A stretch of DNA of 64,000 nt from Acidobacteriota bacterium (lineage in GTDB: Bacteria; Acidobacteriota; Blastocatellia; Pyrinomonadales; Pyrinomonadaceae): NCBI GenBank assembly GCA_003222895.1, contig QHXI01000049.1, positions 62,001-126,000 of the forward strand. The letters run 5' to 3'. Both the position numbers and the translations under genes were made by a program. Under the pieces are notes generated by a model. It searched no databases, had not been told where the DNA came from, and saw nothing but the letters and a program-made list of their open reading frames with translations. Below, piece after piece: positions 42,765 through 51,377 of the stretch; position 1 is the stretch's first letter; the number at the start of each line of letters is the position of its first letter.

Positions 42765-43862
42765 ATGCGGATACTGATTCTCGATACCTATTACCCGTCG
42801 TTTCTGTCCCATTTTTATCAGCAACACGGCGAGGTTGCGGCGCTCTGCTATGAAGAACAGTGGCGCGCGCTGCAAGATGAGTGTTTCGGAACCGCAGATT
42901 TCTATTCAAGTAATCTAAAGCGGCTGGGCCATGACGCCGCGGAAGTCATTGCGAATTCTGAACCTTTACAGTTGCAGTGGCTGCGAGAACACGGCATTGA
43001 ACCTGGCCGGCGTCGAGGATTGCTGTCGCGTCTGCGAGGGCGGGTCAGAAACGAATGGTTCGAGGCGACCCTGGCGGCCCAGATCAGAAATTATCGGCCG
43101 GACGTTTTCTATGTTCAGGACATGAACTGTCTCAGCTCCGCTTTCATAAAAGAGATGAAGGCGTTCGCGAAGATTGTAGTAGGTCAGATCGCCTGTCCGA
43201 TTGTGCCGGGAGTGAGCTTTCGCGAATATGATTTGGTCCTGTCATCCTTTCCCCACTTCGTGACAGAGTTTCGAGCCGAAGGGCTGAGGAGCGAATATTT
43301 CAATCTGGGATTTGAACCCAAGATTCTCGGGCGGCTAACTAATGGATCGCCTCGTTACGCAACCGTGTTTGTCGGCAGCCTGCTCGCAAGCCATTCGCGT
43401 AGAATAAGCTTCCTCGAAAGAATAGCTTCAAGAGTTCCGGTTGATACCTGGGGACCGGGAATGGAAACGTTAAGTTCCGATTCGCCGTTGCGAGAAAAAT
43501 ATCATGGCGAAGCCTGGGCCCTCGGAATGTACGAAGTGCTACATCGCGCGGATATTGTCTTAAATCACCACATTGATTTGGCGCAGTCCTACGCGAACAA
43601 TATGCGGCTCTATGAGACCACCGGCGTAGGCAGTCTGCTGGTTACCGATTGGAAGGAAAACCTGGGCGACTTGTTCGAGCCGGGCCGCGAAGTTGTGGCT
43701 TATCAAAATCCGGACGAATGCGCGGAACTGATTGCGTACTATCTCGAGCACGAGAACGAGCGCAAACAAATTGCGCAGGCCGGCCAACAGCGCACGTTGG
43801 GAGAGCACACTTACTACCATCGAATGCAAGAATTGATCGGCATACTCGAACGGTGTTTATGA
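42765..43862 (+). CDS. CgeB-like glycosyltransferase (family 1-type)
   Basis: A 365-residue GT-B protein. The N-terminus MRILILDTYYPSFLSHFYQ, the central VVGQIACPIVPGVSF and DLVLSSFPHFVTEF segments, and the C-terminal YANNMRLYETTGVGSLLVTDW, where the R-x-YE part corresponds to the donor-site Glu, fit the CgeB/Glycos_transf_1_2 group. It has no apparent membrane segments. It probably adds a sugar or modifies the chain end. A 57-bp gap follows. Confidence 0.78.
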   Translation: MRILILDTYYPSFLSHFYQQHGEVAALCYEEQWRALQDECFGTADFYSSNLKRLGHDAAEVIANSEPLQLQWLREHGIEPGRRRGLLSRLRGRVRNEWFEATLAAQIRNYRPDVFYVQDMNCLSSAFIKEMKAFAKIVVGQIACPIVPGVSFREYDLVLSSFPHFVTEFRAEGLRSEYFNLGFEPKILGRLTNGSPRYATVFVGSLLASHSRRISFLERIASRVPVDTWGPGMETLSSDSPLREKYHGEAWALGMYEVLHRADIVLNHHIDLAQSYANNMRLYETTGVGSLLVTDWKENLGDLFEPGREVVAYQNPDECAELIAYYLEHENERKQIAQAGQQRTLGEHTYYHRMQELIGILERCL

Positions 43863-43919
43863 TCCGAGAATTTATTGGCGCGTCGGCAATACTTTGACTT
43901 TCGCTGCTAGCCAGGCTTT

Positions 43920-44696
43920 ATGCTTTCGCCATTTACAATGCTACAACGCGCGCGCGCCTGGTTTTACCGGCTGCGTATGAAAGCCCGTGGAATTCAGCAG
44001 GTATCAGATGATTATCGACTCCTGAAAGCGGGACAGCCGCTAACGGCCGAGGGCTGGAAAGTCCCATCGGCAGCAGCTTGGCAACACCGTGAATTCGAAA
44101 GGCTGTTGGGGGATGTTCGATCCGGAAATCCTCGCATAGATTTTCAGATAGCCGCCGAGGCGATCAAAGCCACCGGTCACGATAATCCTCGAATCATTGA
44201 GGTCGGTTGTGGCAGCGGCTACTATAGCGAGGCTTTGTCGTTATTGCTTGGTCGTCGGATTCGGTACGTCGGCATCGATTTTTCACCGGCAATGGTTAGT
44301 TTGGCGCGAGCCAAATTTGACGAGGGTGAGTTCCTGGCCGGAGACGCATGCCATCTGCCTCTACGAAACGAGTGTTGTGACATTCTGCTTAATGGCACTT
44401 CGATCATGCACATTGCGAACTATCGCGCGGCGATCGCCGAAAGCGTTAGAACCAGTCGCGAATGGTGTATCTTCCATACGGTGCCGCTGGTTGCACGGCG
44501 TGAGACGACCATTATGCATAAGCTCGCCTACGGACAACGTGTCGTCGAAGTTGTTTTCAATCAGACAGAGTTCGAATCGATGCTGAGTGAGAGCGGGCTC
44601 GTGATTAATCGGACTTTCCAAAGCATTCCCTACGACGTGAGCGAGATCCTGAATGAACCGAGTTGGACAGTAACGTATCTATGCCGAAAAAGATAA
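43920..44696 (+). CDS. Class I SAM-dependent methyltransferase
   Basis: A 258-residue methyltransferase. RIIEVGCGSGYYSEALSLL is motif I (91-109), YVGIDFSPAMVSLAR follows strand 2, and CHLPLRNECCDILLNGTSIMHI is motif IV. The N-terminal 30 residues are basic and aromatic. It resembles ubiquinone/sugar methyltransferases of Methyltransf_11 type. The last bases overlap possible upstream starts of the next SDR. The acceptor is unknown. Confidence 0.8.
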   Translation: MLSPFTMLQRARAWFYRLRMKARGIQQVSDDYRLLKAGQPLTAEGWKVPSAAAWQHREFERLLGDVRSGNPRIDFQIAAEAIKATGHDNPRIIEVGCGSGYYSEALSLLLGRRIRYVGIDFSPAMVSLARAKFDEGEFLAGDACHLPLRNECCDILLNGTSIMHIANYRAAIAESVRTSREWCIFHTVPLVARRETTIMHKLAYGQRVVEVVFNQTEFESMLSESGLVINRTFQSIPYDVSEILNEPSWTVTYLCRKR

Positions 44697-44698
44697 AC

Positions 44699-45682
44699 AT
44701 GGCGGATCAGTTCAGGGGGAAGAAGGTCCTCATCACTGGGGGCCTCGGCTTCATCGGCTCTAATCTGGCCCGCAAGTTGGTTGAGTTCGACGCAAAGATA
44801 ACTATTGTTGACAGCTTGATCGAAGAATACGGCGGCAATCTTTTTAATATCGACGGCTTTAAAGATCGTCTGCGAGTGAATATCGCCGATGTCCGCGATC
44901 CCCACAGCATGGCATATCTGGTCCGGGATCACGATTATCTTTTCAACCTTGCCGGGCAAACCAGTCATATGGATTCGATGACTGATCCCGATACGGACCT
45001 GGAGATCAATTGCCGGGCGCAGCTATCGATTCTGGAAGCTTGCCGCCGGCACAACCCAACCGTGAAAATCGTGTTCGCGGGAACCCGTCAAATCTACGGC
45101 AAGCCTGACTATCTGCCGGTTAATGAGGCCCATGCGATTAGACCGGTCGACGTAAACGGCATCAACAAGATGGCGGGGGAGCATTATCACATTCTCTATA
45201 ACAATGTGTACGGCATTCCCGCGTGCGCCTTGCGACTTACGAACACCTACGGTCCGCGGATGCGCGTGAAGGACGCCCGTCAAACTTTCCTCGGTGTATG
45301 GATTCGACGGATAATCGAAGGTGAAACATTCGAGGTTTGGGGAGGAGATCAGTTAAGGGATTTCACCTATGTGGATGACGCGGTGGAAGCCTTGATGCTG
45401 GCCGCCACGAGCGATGAGGCAAACGGCCGGGTGTTCAATCTAGGCGGCTTTCGACCATTCTCTCTCAACGAAATGGCGGATTTGTTGGTCGAAAAATATG
45501 GCGGCGGCAAATACCAGATTTGCGAGTTTCCCGCCGACCGCAAACAGATTGATATTGGAAGCTTCTATTCTGATTTTTCCAGCATCCGCGAAAGTCTCGG
45601 TTGGGAACCGACCATTTCTGAAGCCGAGGGACTCGCGGCGACGATCAAATTTTATCAAGCACACCTGAAACATTACCTCTAG
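44699..45682 (+). CDS. NAD-dependent epimerase-like SDR with Asn at the catalytic Tyr position
   Basis: A 327-residue extended SDR. ITGGLGFIGSN (12-22) is the NAD loop and VFAGTRQIYG the strand before the active site. Where others read YxxxK, this protein reads NGINK (Asn143/Lys147) in DVNGINKMAGEHYH. The Lys is kept but the Tyr base is not. The substrate segment GGDQLRDFTYVDDAVEA is normal. I chose the ATG at 44699, 2 bp after the methyltransferase stop; the ATG at 44681 and a TTG at 44663 are other in-frame options. An aminotransferase follows 13 bp later, so a keto sugar could pass between them. Confidence 0.78.
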   Translation: MADQFRGKKVLITGGLGFIGSNLARKLVEFDAKITIVDSLIEEYGGNLFNIDGFKDRLRVNIADVRDPHSMAYLVRDHDYLFNLAGQTSHMDSMTDPDTDLEINCRAQLSILEACRRHNPTVKIVFAGTRQIYGKPDYLPVNEAHAIRPVDVNGINKMAGEHYHILYNNVYGIPACALRLTNTYGPRMRVKDARQTFLGVWIRRIIEGETFEVWGGDQLRDFTYVDDAVEALMLAATSDEANGRVFNLGGFRPFSLNEMADLLVEKYGGGKYQICEFPADRKQIDIGSFYSDFSSIRESLGWEPTISEAEGLAATIKFYQAHLKHYL

Positions 45683-45695
45683 TTTCGACAAGCCG

Positions 45696-46823
45696 ATGTT
45701 GACTATTCCACAATGTGATCCACGCGCAGGATACCTGGCGCATAAAGAAGAAATCGACCAGGCGATCTCCCGAGTTCTTGAAAGCGGTCGTTACATCCTC
45801 GGGAAAGAGCTGGCCACCTTCGAGCAAGAGTTTGCCGCTTACATCGGCGTGTCGCACGCAATCGGTGTGGCGAGCGGCACCGATGCGTTGCATCTGGCAT
45901 TGCGCGCTTGCGGAATCGGACCCGGTGATTTTGTGGTCACCGTTTCCAATACAGCAGTTGCAACGGTCGCGGCAATTGAACTCGCCGGCGCTAATCCGGT
46001 ACTGGTGGACGTTGATCCCGATACGTTCACAATGTCTGCGGAACGGTTCGAAGTGGCGATCCAAAGCTTACCCCCCGATCAGCCGAAGGCGGTCATCCCA
46101 GTTCACCTCTATGGCCACCCCGGCAGCTTTGGCGAGATTCTGGCAGTCGCTGGAAGATATGGAGTGAAAGTTGTCGAAGATTGCGCGCAATCTCACGGCG
46201 CCCTTTTCCAGGGAAAGAAGACAGGTTCTTTTGGCGACGTTGCGGCGTTTAGTTTTTATCCCACAAAGAATCTGAGCGCGATCGGCGATGGTGGAATCAT
46301 CCTGACCAGCGATGCGGACATCGCCGAGCGGGCGGGACTACTAAGAGAATATGGATGGCAAGAGCGTTACGTTAGTTATTTTCCCGGCACCAATAGCCGG
46401 CTCGATGAGCTTCAGGCGGCTGTCTTACGCGTGAAACTCAAATACCTTGATGAGGGAAATCATCGGCGGCAAGTGATCGCGAAGAAATATGAGAGCGCGC
46501 TGTCGGAATTTGATTTACGACTTCCAGCGACGGTTCCAGGCGCGACGCACGTGTATCATCAGTTTGTGATCCGCGCGAACAATCGCGACGAACTGAAACA
46601 ACATTTGGCAAACAACGGCATCGGCACACTGATTCACTACCCTGTGCCAATCCACCAGCAACCGGCGTATGCCGGCCGCATTCGCATTTCGGCTCAACTC
46701 GAGCAAACTGAATTAATAGCGGGCGAGATCCTTAGCCTTCCGATGTTTCCTGAATTGCCCGACGCCCATGTCGAAGCTGTGTGCGATCATATTGCGAGTC
46801 TGGAACGGCTCGCGTTCGTTTAA
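45696..46823 (+). CDS. DegT/DnrJ/EryC1/StrS-family sugar aminotransferase
   Basis: A 375-residue PLP aminotransferase with the SGTDALHLAL cup, VVEDCAQSHGA (Asp facing the cofactor) and the Schiff-base Lys in FSFYPTKNLSAIGDGG. It probably forms a 3- or 4-amino sugar from the keto sugar of the preceding SDR. Compared with the copy at 19922 it is more typical around the Lys (TKNLSAIGDGG). Its stop overlaps the next gene as TAATG. Confidence 0.88.
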   Translation: MLTIPQCDPRAGYLAHKEEIDQAISRVLESGRYILGKELATFEQEFAAYIGVSHAIGVASGTDALHLALRACGIGPGDFVVTVSNTAVATVAAIELAGANPVLVDVDPDTFTMSAERFEVAIQSLPPDQPKAVIPVHLYGHPGSFGEILAVAGRYGVKVVEDCAQSHGALFQGKKTGSFGDVAAFSFYPTKNLSAIGDGGIILTSDADIAERAGLLREYGWQERYVSYFPGTNSRLDELQAAVLRVKLKYLDEGNHRRQVIAKKYESALSEFDLRLPATVPGATHVYHQFVIRANNRDELKQHLANNGIGTLIHYPVPIHQQPAYAGRIRISAQLEQTELIAGEILSLPMFPELPDAHVEAVCDHIASLERLAFV

Positions 46824-47800
46824 TGCGTTACTTTTGCACCTATTTCGATTCGAATTATCTCGTGCGGGGGCTTGCCCTCTATCGCTCACTCCTGCGCCAC
46901 GCCGGGCCTTTTCAGATGTGGGTGCTCTGCTTTGATGATGTGTCTTGTCACACCTTACGAACCTTGAAGCTGGACAATCTGATCCCGATTTCACTGTCTG
47001 AGTTCGAGGCGGGCGATGATGAACTTCTCGAGGCCAAAAAAGATCGGAACACGGTCGAATATTACTTCACATGTTCTCCTTCGTTGCTGTTATACGTGCT
47101 GAAGAACTGGCGCGAAGTGGACGTCCTTTGTTATCTGGATGCGGATCTATTCTTCTACAGCGATCCGGCGCCGATTTATGATGAGCTCAGTGATAATTCA
47201 ATTCTGATCATTCCGCATCGGTTTCCTGATAATGCGCTGTGGCGTGCGGAGAAGTACGGCAAATTCAACGTCGGGTTGCTCGCGTTTAGAAATGATTCAT
47301 CTGGCCGGCAATGTCTTGACTGGTGGCGCGAGCGGTGCCTCGAGTGGTGTTACGATCGAATTGAACCGGGTCGATTTGCAGACCAGAAATATCTCGACGA
47401 TTGGCCTGAGCGCTTTGAAAAGGTAGTGGTGCTTGAGCACAAAGGCGCCAACCTGGCTCCGTGGAATTTCATGAATTATGAAATTGAGATGGCGGACGGC
47501 ATTGCTACGGTCGATGGCGCTCCCTTGATTTTTTATCACTTCCACGGCGTAAAAATACTTGGACGACGACTCTATGACACGGCGTCAGCCGGCGATTACG
47601 AGCGGATGCCTTCGCGGCTCAAACAGTGGCTTTATCCCCGTTACATCGCGGAACTCAAACGCACAGAACAGTGGATTCGAAGTTTGGTTCCCGAAGTTGA
47701 GTTGGGTTATTCGAGTATCAGGACCGAGTCCTATGGGTTTCGCGGAGTGGTTTCAAAGCTGCTTCGCGGACAGGTTATGATTGATTACAAACGCTTTTAG
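46823..47800 (+). CDS. GT-A glycosyltransferase-like protein (family 8-type)
   Basis: A 325-residue protein. CYLDADLFFYSDP has a DxD motif (106-108) in the setting seen in GT8-like enzymes and proteins annotated as glycosyl transferase/nucleotide-diphospho-sugar transferases. The N-terminal TYFDSNYLVRGLALYRSLL and the later NVGLLAFRND and WNFMNYEI segments support this. The start ATG at 46823 is TAATG-coupled to the aminotransferase. It may transfer an amino sugar. Confidence 0.78.
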   Translation: MRYFCTYFDSNYLVRGLALYRSLLRHAGPFQMWVLCFDDVSCHTLRTLKLDNLIPISLSEFEAGDDELLEAKKDRNTVEYYFTCSPSLLLYVLKNWREVDVLCYLDADLFFYSDPAPIYDELSDNSILIIPHRFPDNALWRAEKYGKFNVGLLAFRNDSSGRQCLDWWRERCLEWCYDRIEPGRFADQKYLDDWPERFEKVVVLEHKGANLAPWNFMNYEIEMADGIATVDGAPLIFYHFHGVKILGRRLYDTASAGDYERMPSRLKQWLYPRYIAELKRTEQWIRSLVPEVELGYSSIRTESYGFRGVVSKLLRGQVMIDYKRF

Positions 47801-47835
47801 CATTTTACGAGGCGTAGGAGACCGCAACGGAATGT

Positions 47836-48345
47836 TTGGCTTCGATCCTGGCCGCGGCAAATCTCATCGCCGAAGCTTTTAAAAACGGACACAAGATTCT
47901 GTTGTGCGGCAATGGCGGCAGCGCCGCGGATTGTCAGCACATGGCCGCGGAATTTGTCGGCGTGTTGCGGAAGGAATTTCCGCGCGCCGGTTTGCCGGCA
48001 ATTGCATTGACCACCGACACGTCGTTCTTAACCGCGTACACGAACGATTGCGGATTTGAATCGGTGTTCGAACATCAGGTGAAAGCGCTGGGCCAGGCGA
48101 ACGATGTCTTGATCGGAATCAGCACGAGTGGCAATTCTGTGAATGTCTTGAGAGCGATTCGGGCCGCGCAGTCAATCGGGATGCGTACTATCGGATTGAC
48201 GGGTGAACGAGGAGAGCTGACCACGGCCGCCGAGGTCGCGATCTGCGTTCCGAGTTCAGACACCCAACACATTCAGGAAGCGCACAGCGCAATCGAACAC
48301 ATCATCTGCGAATTGGTCGAGCGCAGCTTGTTTGCTAGCGAATAG
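47836..48345 (+). CDS. gmhA: Phosphoheptose isomerase (GmhA family)
   Basis: A 169-residue SIS protein with ILLCGNGGSAADCQHMAAEF, ALTTDTSFLTAYTND, GISTSGNSVNVLRA and HIQEAHSAIEH, all canonical for sedoheptulose-7-phosphate isomerase. It is about 20 residues short at the N-terminus compared with usual members. The only in-frame standard start is TTG at 47836; the frame is open upstream to a stop at 47815-47817, and an ATG at 47832 is out of frame. It may be slightly truncated or start from an unusual codon. It sits with a Gmd-type dehydratase, which suggests a GDP-heptose or 6-deoxyheptose branch. Confidence 0.85.
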   Translation: MASILAAANLIAEAFKNGHKILLCGNGGSAADCQHMAAEFVGVLRKEFPRAGLPAIALTTDTSFLTAYTNDCGFESVFEHQVKALGQANDVLIGISTSGNSVNVLRAIRAAQSIGMRTIGLTGERGELTTAAEVAICVPSSDTQHIQEAHSAIEHIICELVERSLFASE

Positions 48346-48362
48346 TTGCTGATAGGTCTCAG

Positions 48363-49388
48363 ATGGCACCGCGAGTACTCATCACAGGAATCACGGGCCA
48401 GGACGGAAGTTATCTTGCAGACTATCTTCTGTCGCTGGGATACGAGGTGCATGGGATTGCGCGCCGCGTTGCCCTCGAAGATCCCGAACGGCATTTCACT
48501 CGCATTTTGCATTTGGTGGATCGAATTCAGATTCACTCTGGAAGTTTGGAAAGCTATCCGAGCATCTTCAGCATAATCAGTCGTAATCAATTTGATGAGT
48601 GCTATCACCTGGCCGCGCAAAGTTTCGTAGCTGAAAGTTTCCAGGACGGCTTCTCGACGATGAACATTAACATCAACGGGACGCATTACGTTCTGGCGGC
48701 GCTTAAGGAGCTGCAGCCGGAGTGCCGGATGTATTTTGCCGGATCTTCAGAGATGTTCGGCAAGGTGCATGAGACGCCGCAGCGCGAAACCACGCCGTTT
48801 CATCCGCGTTCGCCTTACGGCATCAGTAAAGTCGCCGGCTTTGAGTTGACCCGAAACTATCGTGAGGCGTTCGGCATGTTCTGCTTGAGCGGAATTCTTT
48901 TTAATCACGAAGGGCCGCGGCGCGGCTTTGAATTTGTAACTCGCAAGATCACCAGCACGGTAGCGCGAATAAAATTGGGACTCGCGAACGAATTGAGATT
49001 GGGAAATCTGGAAGCAAAGCGGGACTGGGGTCATGCGGCAGATTACGTGCGCGCGATGCATCTGATGCTGCAGCAGCCGGAACCCGATGACTATGTAATC
49101 GCGACGGGAGAAACCCACAGCGTGCGCGAGTTTTGCGAGTCCGCATTCGCTATCGCCGGACTGGACTACCGCGACCATGTGAAGATCGACAAGTTCTTCT
49201 ATCGTCCGGCGGAGACCGATTTGTTGGTCGGCGATGCGTCAAAAGCTCGGCGCGTGCTTGGCTGGCAGCCCACATATTCATTCTCCGATTTGGTCACCGA
49301 AATGGTTCAGTCTGACATCGCAGCGTTGGAGCCAAATCGACGAAACGAGAAATCCGAGAGGCTGTCCGCCGGAGGCAATAATGGCTGA
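48363..49388 (+). CDS. gmd: GDP-mannose 4,6-dehydratase family protein
   Basis: A 341-residue extended SDR. ITGITGQDGSYLADYLL (7-23) is the Gmd-specific NADP loop, CYHLAAQSFV, AGSSEMFGKV and the PYGISK pair (Tyr152/Lys156) follow, and FVTRKIT contacts GDP in known structures. It converts GDP-D-mannose to the 4-keto-6-deoxy form; DmhA-type members do the same on GDP-D-glycero-D-manno-heptose. The GmhA gene 17 bp upstream makes the heptose version worth considering. The last bases overlap the next start. Confidence 0.86.
   Translation: MAPRVLITGITGQDGSYLADYLLSLGYEVHGIARRVALEDPERHFTRILHLVDRIQIHSGSLESYPSIFSIISRNQFDECYHLAAQSFVAESFQDGFSTMNININGTHYVLAALKELQPECRMYFAGSSEMFGKVHETPQRETTPFHPRSPYGISKVAGFELTRNYREAFGMFCLSGILFNHEGPRRGFEFVTRKITSTVARIKLGLANELRLGNLEAKRDWGHAADYVRAMHLMLQQPEPDDYVIATGETHSVREFCESAFAIAGLDYRDHVKIDKFFYRPAETDLLVGDASKARRVLGWQPTYSFSDLVTEMVQSDIAALEPNRRNEKSERLSAGGNNG
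49371..49375 (+). promoter_or_regulatory. Strong Shine-Dalgarno inside the gmd end
   Basis: GGAGG five bases before the ATG at 49381, within the last codons of the dehydratase gene. It decides the start of the small downstream protein, because longer in-frame alternatives have no such site. Confidence 0.6.
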
Positions 49389-49830
49389 AACGTTAGGTTC
49401 GCTCTGCGACAAGCTGACCACGATCAAGCTCAAGCTCTGGCATACCGAAGATCCTGATCGGCTTCAGAGTTTGGAAAAGCAGGAGGAGCAACTGCACGCG
49501 GAGATCGAGGAATTTATCGGGGGCGCAATCGCCGGAACGATTCCGCTTGAGCGGCTGACCTTCGCGGCGAACAAAGTCTATAAGAAGGACGGCAACGACA
49601 CGTCGGATTTTCGCGGCACGCTCGGACAGATGTTTTCACAACTTGCCGATACGAATTGCAAACTCTGGCACGTGCAGGAGAAGGTCTATGAGTTCGAGGC
49701 AATTCCCGTCGATCAGAAAGACGCCGTGATTAAGGAACTGGCGATTGTGAATCTGGAACGAAACCAATCCATCGATCGGCTTGATCAAGAGTTTCGCAAA
49801 GTGGTGGAACAGGTTCGTAGTAAGAATTAG
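49381..49830 (+). CDS. Small helical protein of unknown function (DUF4254-like)
   Basis: A 149-residue, highly charged, mostly helical protein with no signal peptide. It contains two related segments, TTIKLKLWHTED near residue 13 and ADTNCKLWHVQEKVYEF near 87, so it may be an internal duplication; NLERNQSIDRLD lies near the end. The KLWH plus NQ-x-IDRLD combination recalls DUF4254-type proteins that accompany glycosyltransferases, from memory only. It sits between the dehydratase and Mpl and has a strong ribosome site. It could be a scaffold or regulator of the glycan enzymes; function is unknown. Confidence 0.6.
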   Translation: MAETLGSLCDKLTTIKLKLWHTEDPDRLQSLEKQEEQLHAEIEEFIGGAIAGTIPLERLTFAANKVYKKDGNDTSDFRGTLGQMFSQLADTNCKLWHVQEKVYEFEAIPVDQKDAVIKELAIVNLERNQSIDRLDQEFRKVVEQVRSKN

Positions 49831-49859
49831 TCTTGGCTTTTTCTCCCGCCAATAATCAA

Positions 49860-51263
49860 ATGCACTATCACCTGATCGGAATTTGCGGCACTGCGATGGC
49901 TTCGCTCGCCGGGATGCTGCAGGCTCGGGGGCACCGGGTGACAGGCTCAGACGAAAACGTTTATCCGCCGATGTCGACGATGCTCGAATCGATCGGCATT
50001 CAGCTCATGAAAGGTTATGCAGCCCCGCATGTCGAATCTCCCGACTGCGTGGTTGTTGGCAACGCGATTCCCCGCGGCAATCCAGAAGTTGAAGAGACCC
50101 TCAATCGTCGCCTGCTGTATCGTTCGCTGCCTGAAGTCTTGAAAGAGGAATTCATTCGCGGGCGTCGATCGCTGGTCATCGCCGGTACGCACGGCGAGAC
50201 AACCACGACCAGCCTGGCAGCTTGGGTAATCGATCAGGCAGGATTGAATCCTTCATTTCTGGTCGGCGGAGTCGTACAGAATTTTGGCGTCAGCTTTCGC
50301 GTCACCGACAGCGATTATTTCATCATCGAAGGCGACGAATACGACACGGCCTACTTCGACAAAGGCCCGAAGTTCATGCATTACCTGCCTGAAGTTGCCA
50401 TCGTTAACAACATCGAATTCGATCACGCGGACATTTACAAAGATCTCGAAGCGGTTGAGTTGGCGTTTCGGCGCTTGATGAATCTCGTTCCCGGCAGTGG
50501 CAAGTTGATCGTGGGCTGGGATAGCGAGCCGGTGCGCGACGTGGTGGCGTCATTCGGTGCAAAACTGTTCACTCAACTGGAAACGTTCGGCACGGGTGAC
50601 GACGCGAAATGGCAGGCGCGCAACATTCAATTCGCAGACGGCGTGACGGGCTTTACGGTATGGCGCGAAGGATCGAAGTGGGCGGATTTTTCGACGCCCT
50701 TGATTGGCGACTTCAACGTGCGCAACTGTCTGGCAGCGATTGTTGCGGCGAACGCGTGGGGAGTTGAGCGGCAAACGATTGCCAACGCGCTGGCAACTTT
50801 CCAGAGCGTGCGGCGTCGTTTAGAAGTGCGCGGCGAAGTAAACGGCATCACCGTGATCGATGATTTCGCGCATCATCCGACCGCCGTGCGCGAAACCCTG
50901 GTTGCGTTACGAACGAAATACCCGACGCGCCGGCTAATCGCGGTATTTGAACCGCGCTCGCGCACTTCATGTCACGCAACTTTTCAAGACACTTATGTTG
51001 ATGCGTTTGCTGCGGCTGATTACGTAGTCGTATCGCGCGTCTATGATGTGCAGCGCGCTGCGGAAATGGGCGGCGTACTGGACATCGAGAAACTCATCGA
51101 AGACATCTCGGCGCGAAACAAAGCTGCACACGCGATCACCCATGTGAGTGAGATTGTCGAGAAGCTGAAGAGCGAACTTCGTTCCGGCGACGTCGTGGCG
51201 ATAATGTCCAACGGAGCGTTCGACGGAATACATGAGAAGCTGTTGGCAGCGCTGCGTTCTTAA
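49860..51263 (+). CDS. mpl: UDP-N-acetylmuramate:L-Ala-gamma-D-Glu-meso-DAP ligase (Mpl) with altered P-loop
   Basis: A 467-residue Mur-ligase. MHYHLIGICGTAMASLAG (1-18), GSDENVYPPMS, EGDEYDTAYFD, NNIEFDHADIY and DDFAHHPTAV are specific for Mpl, the recycling enzyme that reattaches murein tripeptide to UDP-MurNAc. The ATP-binding loop reads GTHGETTTTS (109-118), with Glu113 where Mur ligases have Lys. All other landmarks look intact. The ATG at 49860 matches family N-termini; a TTG at 49833 would add nine residues. It is the last gene of the plus-strand block and is convergent with the 5'-nucleotidase. Confidence 0.88.
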   Translation: MHYHLIGICGTAMASLAGMLQARGHRVTGSDENVYPPMSTMLESIGIQLMKGYAAPHVESPDCVVVGNAIPRGNPEVEETLNRRLLYRSLPEVLKEEFIRGRRSLVIAGTHGETTTTSLAAWVIDQAGLNPSFLVGGVVQNFGVSFRVTDSDYFIIEGDEYDTAYFDKGPKFMHYLPEVAIVNNIEFDHADIYKDLEAVELAFRRLMNLVPGSGKLIVGWDSEPVRDVVASFGAKLFTQLETFGTGDDAKWQARNIQFADGVTGFTVWREGSKWADFSTPLIGDFNVRNCLAAIVAANAWGVERQTIANALATFQSVRRRLEVRGEVNGITVIDDFAHHPTAVRETLVALRTKYPTRRLIAVFEPRSRTSCHATFQDTYVDAFAAADYVVVSRVYDVQRAAEMGGVLDIEKLIEDISARNKAAHAITHVSEIVEKLKSELRSGDVVAIMSNGAFDGIHEKLLAALRS

Positions 51264-51275
51264 CAAAAAGAATTG

Positions 51276-51369
51276 GCCACAGATTTACGCAGATAACACA
51301 GATAGGAATAAGCTGCGACTAAATTACTCAAACTACTATTCATCCGTGAAATCTGTGTCTATCTGTGGC
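51276..51369. repeat. Imperfect inverted repeat between convergent genes (copy 1)
   Basis: The arms start GCCACAGATTTACGCAGAT (from 51276) and end ATCTGTGTCTATCTGTGGC (to 51369), separated by AT-rich sequence. The 9 outer bases pair exactly, and ACACAGAT pairs further inside. It lies between the 3' ends of Mpl and the minus-strand 5'-nucleotidase, so in RNA it could end transcription from both sides. A relative is at 61082. Confidence 0.65.
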
Positions 51370-51377
51370 TGAAATTC

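Noticed and set aside
47832-48100. Alternative ATG at 47832 for the GmhA-like gene
   Set aside because: That frame is different and does not encode any SIS motif; the conserved frame begins at TTG 47836.
1-51263. Recent horizontal acquisition of the whole glycan locus via a mobile element
   Set aside because: No integrase, transposase, tRNA gene or direct repeats at either side; composition seems similar to flanking genes by eye. Exchange by homologous recombination remains possible.
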